Below are positions 11,946 through 22,572 of a stretch of DNA of 64,000 bases, one piece after another; the first letter of the stretch is position 1, and each line of letters begins with the position of its first letter. The notes below the pieces were generated by a model. It made no database searches. It saw only the letters and a program-made list of their open reading frames with translations, and was not told the origin of the DNA. The position numbers and the translations under genes were made by a program. Origin of the DNA: Celoporthe dispersa (taxonomy: Eukaryota > Ascomycota > Sordariomycetes > Diaporthales > Cryphonectriaceae); the NCBI GenBank assembly GCA_016584495.1, contig WAID01000006.1, positions 1,674,001 to 1,738,000 of the forward strand. Direction: 5' to 3'.

Positions 11946-14563
11946 ATGGCGGACTCTGTGACGGAAGACACCCACGGGGGCGCCGGTGGTCAGGCTCCCA
12001 CCAGGAGTGACTCCATCGACGAATTTAATGTCTACGACGATGCCAAAACATACTATACGGACTCGCGACACAAGGTCAACAGGGCTACTGCCCGGACTCG
12101 CACCTTCTCCCAGGTACGGACACTCATGGCTGACTCGGGATGCTCGGGCTCGGGCCAGATACAGATGAATCAATGCTTACACATGACGGGTCGCACAGAA
12201 TAGTCTCCTGCAGCAGATGGAGAGACTGGGCCTGAAGGAGCCTTTCCGGCGAGGTAGCCATGGTATGTTGTGTCTCAGGTGTCCGGAAGACGTTCCCGCG
12301 TCCTCGGGAGAGGGGAGGAGGTCCTTTGCTAACCTGCTGCCCTCCCCGCCTACGCAGACGAGAGTACCCTCCAGACGAGCCGGCGCTTCCTGATCCAGGT
12401 CGACCCGACCCTCGAGAGCCTCCAGTCGCAGGAGGATACAGATGGCAACATGCAGATCACCATCGAGGACAACGGGCCCAAGGTAAGACCCGAAACCCAA
12501 TACACAGAGAGGCCGCCGCACATCTGCCGGGGGTAAGCTGGGGCTGACCTGCTTGCTGTATAGGTGCTGTCCCTGCGGACGGCCGCGTCCGACGGCCACC
12601 ACAGTTTCGACATCCGCGGGACCTACATGCTGTCCAACCTGCTGCAGGAGCTCTCCCTGGCCAAGGAGTACGGCCGCAAGCAGATCATCCTCGACGAGGC
12701 CCGCCTCAACGAGAACCCCGTCAACAGGCTGTCCCGCCTGATCCGCGACCATTTCTGGGAGGGTCTGACCCGCCGGATCGACGCCTCAACCATCGAGGTC
12801 TGTGCCAGGGACCCCAAGGATTGGACGGACAATCCACGGCCGCGCATCTATGTCCCCTGGGGCGAGCCCGAGCAGTTCGACTTCTACACCAAGATCGCCA
12901 AGGAGCGCCCGGATCTCAAGCTGGAGGTCTGTCGGCTGCCTGAGTCTGACAAGATCACCCCGGAGCTCATCCGGGATATGAACGATGCCCCAGGCCTCCT
13001 GGCCGTCGAGATGGAGAAGATCATCGACCCAAAGACAGGCGAGGAGACGTTGCGCGGCCTGCCTTTTGTCGTCCCCGGCGGCCGCTTCAACGAGCTCTAC
13101 GGATGGGACAGCTACATGGAGTCCCTGGGCCTTCTGGTTGACAACAAGGTCCACCTCGCCAAGTCCATGGTCATGAACTTTTGCTTCTGCATCAAGCACT
13201 ACGGCAAGATCCTCAACGCGACGAGGTCTTACTACCTGGGCCGGTCGCAGCCGCCCTTCCTCACAGACATGGCCCTGCGTGTCTACGAGAAGATCAAGCA
13301 TGAGCCCGGCGCCCTCGACTTCCTGCGGACAGCTATCCTGGCAGCCATCAAAGAGTACCACAGCGTCTGGGTGTGCGAGCCCCGGCTCGATCCCGTGACG
13401 GGCCTGTCTCGATACCGCCCCATCGGTATGGGCGTGCCGCCGGAGACGGAGGCCACCCATTTCGTCCATATCCTCGAGCCATACTGCAAGAAGTACAACA
13501 TGGAGTTCAAGGACTTCGTCCGGGCCTACAACCACCGCGAGATCGACGAGCCAGAGCTGGATGAGTACTTCATGCACGACCGGGCTGTGCGTGAGTCCGG
13601 ACACGACACGTCCTACCGCCTGGAGAGGATCTGCGGCAATGTGGCGACGATTGATCTCAACTCGCTGCTGTACAAGTACGAGACGGATATTGCGCGTACC
13701 ATCCGTAGCATCTTCGGCGACAAGCTGGCGATCCCTGCCGAGTTCTGTGTCGGATCGCTCCAGCCGGGCCAGGTCGAGACGTCAGCCATCTGGGACCGTC
13801 GGTCCAGGAGGCGCAAGCTGGCGATCGACAAGTACCTCTGGAACGAGGAGGAGGGCATGTACTTTGACTACAACACCGTCACGCGCGAGCAGTCCACGTA
13901 CGAGTCCTGCACCACCTTCTGGGCCCTCTGGGCGGGCGTCGCCGCACCCAGGCAGGCCGCCGCCATGGTCACCAAGGCCCTGCCCAAGTTTGAGGCGTAC
14001 GGCGGCCTGGTGTCTGGCACGCTGAAGAGCCGCGGAGAGATCAGCCTGCAGCGGCCCAACCGGCAGTGGGACTACCCATACGGGTGGGCACCACAGCAGA
14101 TCCTGGCCTGGACAGGCCTCTACCGCTACAGCTTTACGGAGGAGGCAGAGAGGCTCGCGTACAAGTGGCTGTACATGATGACCAAGGCGTTTGTGGACTT
14201 CAACGGGGTGGTCGTCGAGAAGTACGACGTGACGAGGCCGATCGACCCGCACAGGGCCAATGCCGAATATGGCAACCAGGGCCTGAACTTCAAGGGCGTT
14301 GCTAAGGAAGGGTAAGTTGAGCCCCCCCCCCGGCTCCTCCCCACCACCACCACCACCGGGTGCCGCGGGGCTGTTGACAAGTCCTATAACTGTGCTGACA
14401 TGCCGTCGTGAACAGTTTCGGCTGGGTCAACGCCAGCTATGTCTATGGCCTGCAGATCGTCAACGCCCACATGCGCCGCGCGCTAGGTACCTTGACGCCG
14501 TACGATACCTTTGTCAAGGCCCTTGAGGAGAATCGCGCCAAGGCACTTTCCGAAATGGACTAG
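11946..14563 (+). CDS. Neutral (cytosolic) trehalase
   Basis: The enzyme hydrolyses intracellular trehalose to two glucose (GH37) during germination, stress recovery and carbon mobilisation. There are five exons: 11946-12113, 12199-12262, 12358-12482, 12564-14311 and 14416-14563, giving 750 aa, the usual fungal length (~740-750). The regulatory N-terminus contains RTRTFSQ (about 50-56), resembling the phosphorylated segments of neutral trehalases. An EF-hand-like Ca2+ loop DTDGNMQITIED is at 104-115. Both family signatures are present: PGGRFNELYGWDSYM near residue 290 and QWDYPYGWAP near 620. There is no signal peptide, which separates it from acid trehalase. All introns are short and canonical. 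By homology with yeast Nth1 it is probably regulated by PKA, 14-3-3 and calcium; the sequence shows only the sites. Confidence 0.96.
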
Positions 14564-16850
14564 ATCTCATCAAATATGGTGTTTCTCTGTTTTGTCTCTC
14601 TCTCTCTCTCTCTCTCTTTTCTTTTTTTCAAAAGACGCAATTCATGGTCCAGAACGCAAGAGGAAGAGACAACGGGCGGAAGAGGAAGAACATTCATCCT
14701 AGACTACGCAAATACAGAAAAAGAAACTAGACAGATTCAAGGGAAGAAACCCGGCAACATGAACGCGTCAGGGCTTCTACGTCCATGTCTGGTGTGAGGG
14801 ATCATACAGCACGAAGCCCTGCCGTGAGGCGTGTCGCTGTGAATAAACTTGATCAGCGAACACACGGGGAGGTCTGGAAAAGCATATCTATTTTCATGGC
14901 CGCCAGCACATATATCTAGAGAATGATACGATTCGTTTAGCTCGTACCTACACACGGTCATCTGAGATGATGGCTCAAGACTCCATGCCTCCTATGACGT
15001 CTCGACCCTACTTGCGTCAGGCGAGAAAGGAGTAGATTCTTTCTTGTCTCTTTCTCTTGGGTAAACGTAAGGGTAACCCAGTGAATAAGGCTTGTCCTTA
15101 GGGGGTTGGTCATGATCACGGTCAATCCTGACTATGTGAGGAAGTAGGCTGAGGGGGGTCTGACGAGGTGGAGAGGGAGGAGGGTGTGTGTATGTGGAAC
15201 TGAGGCCGGTACGCCAGAGGGTCGGTTTGGTATTTATACGTCTCAACCCAACCAAGGACTTGGAACTTTGGCCTCAATTTTATACTAGTAGGGTATGTTC
15301 GTCACACCTTTGCAACCAGCACGATGATAAGTTCACGACGAACACACAAAGACCAGAAGAGAAAGAGAGAGAAAGAAAGAAAGAAAGAAAGAAAGAAAAA
15401 ATTGGAGGTGATGACCAGTCCACAGACGCGACCGATCCTTTGCTTTTACCTCGGAAGGCAATGCTGGGCGAGGAGGCCCTGATGACGATAACGAGGCGTT
15501 TCGCTCCTGGAGAGTTTCGGAAGTTGACCGAGAGGGGGGGTGGCACCGTGGCCCTTCCATCTACTTCCTAAACTTCCCGCATGTGAAAGTCGATCACGTC
15601 TCCTTGGTCCTAGGCACACACGAAAACGGAACGCAGACAAGTGCAGCGCGGAGCAAAAACAAAAGGGAAAAGAATGCAGGGGTCAAAGGCACGGCTCTGG
15701 GTTTGGGAGACTAAGGAGCCGCCGCAGAGCCGAGGCTCCAGAGGAAAAGAGGGAGAGAGAAAGAGAGGGCTTGTTCCAGGGAGCCTCGCTGTGACTGACT
15801 GGGGGGGTGGGGGTGGGCCGCTGCGGCGGAATGTCGACAAGGCGCCTTTTCACATGTCACCTGCTACTGCTGTCAGCCCATCTTCTTTATTTTATTATTT
15901 TTTAGTTCTGAATTCTTTTTGTCAAGACTTGTGTTGATGTGAAGGTTGAAATCGATTTCCTTTATCCTTTTCCGGAGTTCAGATAAAACATCTCCCTCGC
16001 GAGGCTCAAATCACCAGCAAACAGAGAGCCCGGCCAGGCTGTCCCAGTTCCCCTCCCCTCCATCATCATTAGCGACGTAGTAGGGATCTATGGTTCCCCA
16101 GAGATCCAAGCATAGCATAGTATGATTTTATCTAGTGAAATGCGGGGAGTATGCTGTAAACGAAGGTGGGTCCGCCCTGCACCATCCGACACGCTCTCAC
16201 GCACACACACGGCTCGAGCAAGAACCCTCCTTCGGTAACTCGGCCAATGATCACAAGCCAATTCACTCCCATTCAGCCGAAAAGGGGCAAAAGAATCCTG
16301 GGAGCCGCAGCTACATGGCCGGCGCGCCGCGCTGCCCTACAGATCAGAAGTACCTTTTTCTCGATCTCGAGGGGCCTATCTCGAGGGCTAGACACCTCTC
16401 TTCCGCTATAGTTACCTCGTTCGCTGTAGCCGGTTGGCCGAGCGCTCCCGATGGCCGACCCAGCAGAGTAGTGCCTGGCAAGACAAGGTTGTGGGAGGTG
16501 TTGGGTTCTGAATAATAGTATAATTGCATCTGATGACCCGGACCGCGAGGTCTGTGTTGTTTACCGTCCTCTACTGACTCTCTAGCTCATGACCGTGAGG
16601 TTCTCAAGACTTCCTCCTCCTCTTTTTGTTTTTCTTCCTCTATCCATCTATATTTCTTTTTTTTAAACCCCCCGCCCCGGCCAGAACCCGTGAGACCAGT
16701 GTCTAAAGTAGTAGTCGTAGTACTCTCTCATACCTGTCAACCCTACCTGCCTACCTACCTACCTGCTTCTAGAGAACAGCACAAGTGGATACAAACACGC
16801 TCAAGTCTAGGCGAGGAACAGACAGACAGACAAGACAGAAACACACTACC
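14564..16850. other. Intergenic region upstream of isocitrate lyase
   Basis: About 2.3 kb with no recognised gene. It contains a (CT)n tract (about 14595-14617), an AATAAA at 14842, a (GAAA)n tract (about 15369-15397), GA/CT-rich blocks and an ACCTGCCTACC repeat stretch (about 16742-16768). The last ~300 bp is probably the isocitrate lyase leader. Confidence 0.55.
14842..14847 (+). terminator. Candidate poly(A) signal for neutral trehalase
   Basis: AATAAA lies 279 bases downstream of the trehalase stop, followed by AT-rich DNA. The match is to the hexamer only. Confidence 0.35.
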
Positions 16851-18962
16851 ATGGCGGCCAACAACATGAGAAACCCCGCGGTGGACCCCCAACACCGAGG
16901 ACGAGGTGTTTGCCCGGGAGGTCGAGGAGGTCAAGAAGTGGTGGAGCGACTCGAGATGGAGGCATACCAAGCGGCCCTTCACCGCCGAGCAGATCGTCTC
17001 CAAGAGGGGCAACCTCAAGATCGAGTACCCAAGCAACACGCAGGCCAAGAAGCTGTGGGCTATCCTCGAGGGGGAGGTTCAAGGTGCGTCGTCCCCCTTC
17101 CACGTCCCGTCCTGGTCAGCAGGAAGACAAAAGATGGCTGACCACGGCTTTGCGCGGGCAGAATCGAGATGCCAGCTACACCTACGGCTGCTTGGAGCCT
17201 ACCATGGTTACCCAGATGGCCAAATACCTCGACACCGTCTACGTCTCTGGGTGGCAGTCCTCCTCCACCGCCTCCGCCTCGGACGAGCCAGGCCCGGATC
17301 TGGCTGACTATCCCTATGTGAGTCATCTAGCCAGCCGTTCTCCGTCCTCCCGGAGGGCAGCACCTTGGGTCATGTCTTCCTGTGGAGAGAGAGAAAGAGA
17401 AGATGTAGACACGCATGGCTCACACATGACCCACACTGCCGCAAAATAGACTACCGTCCCCAACAAGGTAGCCCACCTCTTCATGGCACAGCTCTTCCAC
17501 GACCGCAAGCAGCGCCAAGAGCGCCTAACGACGCCCAAGGCACAACGGGCCAGCCTGTCCAACATCGACTACCTGCGGCCCATCATCGCGGACGCAGACA
17601 CGGGCCACGGCGGCCTGACGGCCGTGATGAAGCTCACGAAGCTATTCATCGAGAAGGGCGCCGCCGGCATCCACATCGAGGACCAGGCTCCCGGCACCAA
17701 GAAGTGCGGACACATGGCGGGCAAGGTGCTGGTCCCCATCAGCGAGCACATCAACCGGCTGGTCGCCATCCGGGCGCAGGCCGATATTATGGGTGAGCCA
17801 CAGTCCGCGCCGATAGCCTCACTTGAGGGAGATGGTGGTTCCAGGGCTGACACAGGAGCTCCTTTTTTTTTTTCTTTCCTTTCTTAGGCTCGAACCTCCT
17901 CGCCGTTGCCCGTACGGACGCCGAGGCCGCCACACTCATCAGCACCACCATCGACCCGCGCGACCACGCCTTCATCCTCGGCACCACGAACCCGAACCTC
18001 CAGCCCCTCAACGACCTCATGATTTCCGCCGAGGCGGCAGGCAAGACAGGCGAGCAGCTGCAGGCGATCGAGGACCAGTGGCTGTCGCAGGCGGGGCTGA
18101 AGAGGTTCGACGAGGCCGTGGTGGAGGCGATCCAGAAGGGCACGCACGTGGACAAGAAGGGGCTGGCGGGCGAGTACCTGAAGCAGTCCAAGGGAAAGTC
18201 GCTCACGGAGGCGCGGGCGCTCGCCAGGGGCCTGCTGGGCGTCGAGGTCTTCTTCGACTGGGACGCGCCCAGGACCCGCGAGGGCTACTACCGCCTCAAG
18301 GGCGGCTGCGACTGTGCCATCAACCGGGCCATCGCGTATGCGCCGTATGCGGATGCCATCTGGATGGAGAGTAAGCTGCCGGACTACAAGCAGGCCGAGG
18401 AGTTTGCCAAGGGCGTCCATGCCGTCTGGCCCGAGCAGAAGTGAGTTTTCCCCCAGAGCTTTTTTCCTCCTTTCTTTTTTGGTTCTTTTTTGTTCTTTTT
18501 TCTCCTTCTCTCTCTCCCTCCCCTTCCCTGACCTTCCTGTCTCTTCCTCGTCTGAGACGGCCCCTTGGCGGGTGTTGTGCTGACCAGAGACATCCGATCA
18601 TCAGGCTGGCCTACAACCTCTCACCCTCCTTCAACTGGAAGACGGCGATGCCCCGCGATGAGCAGGAGACGTACATCCGGCGCCTGGCGTCTCTGGGCTA
18701 CTGCTGGCAGTTCATCACGCTGGCGGGCCTGCACACGACAGCGCTGATCAGCGACCAGTTCGCCAAGGCGTACGGCCAGGTCGGCATGCGCGCGTACGGC
18801 GAGCTGGTGCAGGAGCCCGAGATGGAGCACGGCGTCGACGTGGTCAAGCACCAGAAGTGGAGCGGTGCCACCTACGTCGACGAGCTGCAGAAGATGGTCA
18901 CCGGCGGCATTAGCAGCACGGCGGCCATGGGTAAAGGCGTGACCGAGGATCAGTTCCATTAG
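16851..18962 (+). CDS. Isocitrate lyase, with two single-base frameshifts in exon 1
   Basis: This is the key enzyme of the glyoxylate cycle, splitting isocitrate to succinate and glyoxylate; it is needed for growth on acetate and fatty acids. Exons: 16851-17083, 17162-17317, 17450-17792, 17888-18440, 18605-18962. The catalytic KKCGHM motif is in exon 3, and DADTGHGG (metal/substrate), MGSNLLAVARTD and the C-terminal TAAMGKGVTEDQF are all intact. Exons 2-5 are in frame through canonical introns. Exon 1 is not: the N-terminus MAANNMRNPAVDP reads in one frame, EDEVFAREVEEVKKWW onward in the next, and the segment just before the first intron in a third. Each change sits in a run of five identical bases (C at 16886-16890, G at 17070-17074) that is one base too long. 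Allowing for both, the protein is ~546 aa, the normal length. The C-terminus (QFH) is not a canonical PTS1. I favour homopolymer errors over a pseudogene because everything downstream is perfectly conserved. Confidence 0.93.
16886..16890 (+). other. Apparent +1 frameshift in isocitrate lyase (C5 run)
   Basis: Upstream the frame gives NPAVDP; downstream the conserved frame gives NTEDEVFAREVEE. The frames differ by one base exactly at a five-C run. The downstream frame has a TGA (16867-16869) and no ATG before the conserved block, so an alternative start cannot explain the conserved sequence. Confidence 0.8.
17070..17074 (+). other. Apparent +1 frameshift in isocitrate lyase (G5 run, 10 bases before intron 1)
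   Basis: With one G fewer, exon 1 ends EGRFK at the GTGCGT donor in phase 0 and continues NRDASYTYGCLEPT in exon 2, the expected family sequence (EGKFKNKDASYTYG-like). As given, the phases of donor and acceptor do not match. Alternative splice sites that rescue the frame use a poor GTTCAA donor or a GAG acceptor. Confidence 0.7.
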
Positions 18963-20044
18963 GTGCTGTAGACTTGTGCTGTCGGCATGGCTGTAGAGTA
19001 GAAAAGAGATGCTGGAGCGTGTTCTTTTTTTTCTTCTTCTTTCTTTTTCTTCTGTCTCCTTTCGCCTTGTTTCTTTTCCTGTTTCATACATGTCAGCTGA
19101 GGCATCAAGCACTTGTTCTTAGTCGTTTGGCTGCGGCCTGGGAGTAGAGATGGCAGAGACACACTGATTGATGTTTGAGACCTGGCAGCAGTGCCACATA
19201 GACAACTTCTCACCGCACCCACTGCACCCACTGCACCCACTCTCGAGAGTCATCTCTTGCCGAGACAGTCTCGTGCAGCCTGAGCATGCGCACCCAACAG
19301 TCGACCTGTGTGTCGACAAGTGGTCTCAAGAGTGGTTTCCTCGTGTGGAGGTGGGCGGAGTATGACTCGGGTGGGTTGCTGGAGGGGACTCTCAATGAAG
19401 AGGAGGAGGATCGCAAATAGGAATAAGCGATTTGTCAATACTGATTGTACACCGTACACGTGTGATCAGGGTCATAGAGGCGATGCTCTCTTACCTTCGT
19501 CTCCATAGCTTACTGGACCTAGTTACCGCATACTAGTAGTACTACTGTACCGCTGTACTGCTGGCTGCCAGGGCTGCCTACAAGGTACAGCGGAGGAATT
19601 CTGGCCGCCCGCTAGAGCCCCCCCCCCCTTCTAGAGCCCCCAAGTTCTAGGCCCCCTTCTAGTCAGATCGCCGATGTTGATCGGCAATGCCTAATCTGGG
19701 CATGACGTTATTTTTTTTGGGGGGGGGGGGCGCTGTTGCACAAATAATTGACATTCTCCCACAGATCCGATCGATTCTGGCGATCGCATCGTGAGACTGA
19801 AACCTTCTTTACATGTACCTGTGGTAGGCGAACTCCGGGCTGGTACCTGCAACTCTGGTTGGGAGGTGTCTCAAGGCTCTGCAGTGTTCCTGGTGTCGTC
19901 CTCGCCCGCTCTTCTTCCTCCCCTGGGCCTCAGTCCGCTTCTCCTCTCCCTCTCTCCCTCCTTTTCTCTCTCTCCCACAGGCGGACCAGGCCCCGCGCTC
20001 GACTCGTGGTTGGTCGCTCAGCTCCCCCTCCCTCTCATTATGGT
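18963..20044. other. Intergenic region with short tandem repeats
   Basis: No gene is recognised. It holds three tandem copies of GCACCCACT (19215-19241), a duplicated CCCCCTTCTAG (19624-19634 and 19652-19662) and a T-run followed by a 12-G run (about 19710-19730). A C/T-rich leader then precedes the CCZ1 start. Confidence 0.55.
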
Positions 20045-22572
20045 ATGGCGGCGACCTCATCCTCAGTCGCAGCGTCCCCAGACGCCATAGTCCCTGCCCA
20101 GGTTGGCTTCCTCGCCATCTTCAACCCCAGCCTGGGCAACACGGACGAGACCCTCGACGACCAGATCGTCTACTACTCGTCCGTCGACGTGGCCACCCAG
20201 AAGCGCCGCCGCCACACCAGCAAGCGAGGGCCCGCCGGGAGACCAACCGAGAATGTGTCCCAGGCAGAGCGGGACGAGAGGCTGAGGCAGATCGGCCTCG
20301 CCCAGGGCATCGTCAACTTTGGCAGGAACTTCTCGGGCGACCAGGTGGTCGACACCATCGAGACAGAGAAGGCGAGGGTGGTGCTCCACGAGCTGGAGCC
20401 TGGCTGGTGGGTCCTGGCTGTATGTTCGCGCCCAGCGCCTGTCATTGCACCCCGGTGGCCGTGCTGACCTCGACCGGCGTCACGCAGTGTATCGACCTGA
20501 CGCGGCTGCCCGTCCCTCCGACTGCGAGGAAGCAGCCAGGCGATGCCGAGGGGCCCCCGGCAGCTACCTTTGAGTACTCGTCCCGGGAGGTCAAGCCGGC
20601 TGCCCTCCTCCTGCAGGACCTGCTGCGGGCACACTCCACCTTCCTGCTCCACCACGACTCCTCGCTGAGCGCGCTGTTCGTGAGGACAAACCGGGCAAAG
20701 TTCACCTGCGCCCTGGGCCGGTACTGGGACCTGTATCTGTCCACATGGAACGTCCTCCTACATGGCAACCCGGTCCGGGATGTCTTTGGGGGTGTCAAGA
20801 TGGCGGCGAGCGGTGAGCTCGGCATAGGCGTCGGGGAGGAGGACCGAGGAAGCGGCGAGCGCGAGGTTCTCGAGAGCCTGACGGCCAGGATCGACGGCCT
20901 GGTCGACCTTGTTGTGTCGACATTCGGCGATGGCGACCCGGATGACAGGGACAAGCCCGGAGGGGACAAGAGACAACAAGCCAAGGCCCACCCATATGCG
21001 CAGTGGCTAGGCACCGGCAGGGAGCCCGGTGCCGAGGACGGCGCCATCTTTCTGGGCGTCGGCGCCCTGTCCAGGAAGTCCATACGGGACATCACGTACT
21101 GGATGGAAGACATGTACAGGTGGGGCGAGGATGCCTATGGTGTCTCGGAGAGCCCCAAGGCCATGCGCCGCCGCCCGCTCAGGACACCCAGGGCGGAAAC
21201 GAGCAAGCAGAACGCCCCAGGCTCCATGCAGGTTCCGCCCAGCCTCTTCGACCCCAGCCGGGGCGCAAGGCCTGCCAGCAGCACACCTCCGCCCCCCAGC
21301 CAGGGTGCGCCTCCCGCCGCAGATCACCAGGGCCCGGGGGGGCCCGAGGGCGACGGCGACGAGGAGGCACCTGGTATCGAGAAGTATATAGATTACCTCA
21401 AGCTAGGGTACGGCAAGTACTGGAGCCTCGGGCGTGACGCAGCACCCAGGGACCCCGAGCCGGCAGAGGTCGGCGGTGCCCAGCCTGACCGCCCGGAGCT
21501 CGAGAGGACCCCGTCCAAGGGCGATGACATAACGGGCCATTTCCTGATCGGGCTCACGGGAGAAGTCGAGGAGGGCTGGATCGAGGACCCCGAAGAGAGG
21601 TGCTTCGCAGCCGAATACGAGGATGTCAACGCGCGCACCATGGTCAGGACCGTGACCGTCGAGCTGGAGACCCCGACGGCCGACAAGCCCGAGGCCACGT
21701 TCTCGCGGGTGCTGGGGAGCCACGACACAGACCTGTCCGCCAGGAGGCGCCTGAGCCGCCGCGGGTCCTTTGACAGCCAGGACCGGAACAAGACACAGAG
21801 GCTGCGCGTGGTGGTCTACGTGGTCAAGCCGTTCATGTTCACCTTTCTGTTTGAGCTGCGCACGGAGTCTCTGTCCCTCGAGGGTCTCTACCGCTCCCTC
21901 CACCACCAGCTGGCGCCGCTGCGCAAGTCGCTGGCCAACTCGACGGCCTACCGACCCGACCGGCCTGATATGGGCCGGTCCGCGGCGGCAATTCATGATC
22001 TGGTCTGGGACCCCAAGGCCATCACCGTGCACTCGACCATACCGAGCATCCCCGACCCAGCAGAGCTGTACAGCATCCACGAACAGCCATCCTGGTCCCG
22101 CGTGGATGCCATCAACACGCACATGCAGATCCTCAACCTGTGGAAGTCGACCCGGGCCAGTGCCACCGAGCTGGAGCGCACATGCAAGACAAGCCGCGGG
22201 TGGTGGATCGTCTGGAGCCGCATCCTGGAGCCGAAAGACAACCCGTCATCCTCCTCTACAGAGAGCGGGCAGCCGGCCCCGGCAAGTGAGGGCGGCGCGG
22301 AGGACAAGAGCCATCTCAGGGCGAGGAGTGACGTCTCGGCGCCTTCTACGACGTCCAGGATGTCGGCGACAGCGCAAGCCTCAGGCGACGAGGTCAGCAA
22401 GGAGATCTTCCTACTCCGCAAGGCGAGCGACCACAGCGGCCACGGCAGGACCATCAGCCTGGCCGGGGCCACGAGCGGGACAGGGTGGGCAGATGGGGCG
22501 AGCAGGCTGGCGCAGGGCATCGGTGTCGACACAAGGAAGTATATCGAGGGCCTGCTCAGTCTCAACCGGTGA
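20045..22572 (+). CDS. CCZ1: Vacuolar fusion protein Ccz1 (Mon1-Ccz1 Rab7 GEF subunit)
   Basis: Ccz1 with Mon1 activates the Rab GTPase Ypt7/Rab7 on late endosomes, vacuoles and autophagosomes. Exon 1 is 20045-20419, the intron 20420-20487 (GTATGT..CACGCAG) and exon 2 20488-22572, for 819 aa. The N-terminal longin domain begins VPAQVGFLAIFNPSLGNTDE, followed by DDQIVYYSS, the standard opening of fungal Ccz1. Splicing joins LEPGWWVLA to CIDLTRLP; reading through the intron hits a stop. The middle (about residues 290-430) is a Pro/Gly/Asp-rich linker. A second conserved block (RLRVVVYVVKPFMFTFLFEL and LEGLYRSLHHQLAPL) corresponds to a later longin-type domain. The C-terminus is Ser-rich and ends KYIEGLLSLNR. 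No frame break is seen. Confidence 0.9.

Noticed and set aside
16851..17083. Programmed ribosomal frameshifting as explanation of the isocitrate lyase frame changes
   Set aside because: No slippery heptamer of a known type. Two independent shifts in one short exon of a conserved enzyme are not known for this family, and the same run-length pattern recurs in Sln1.
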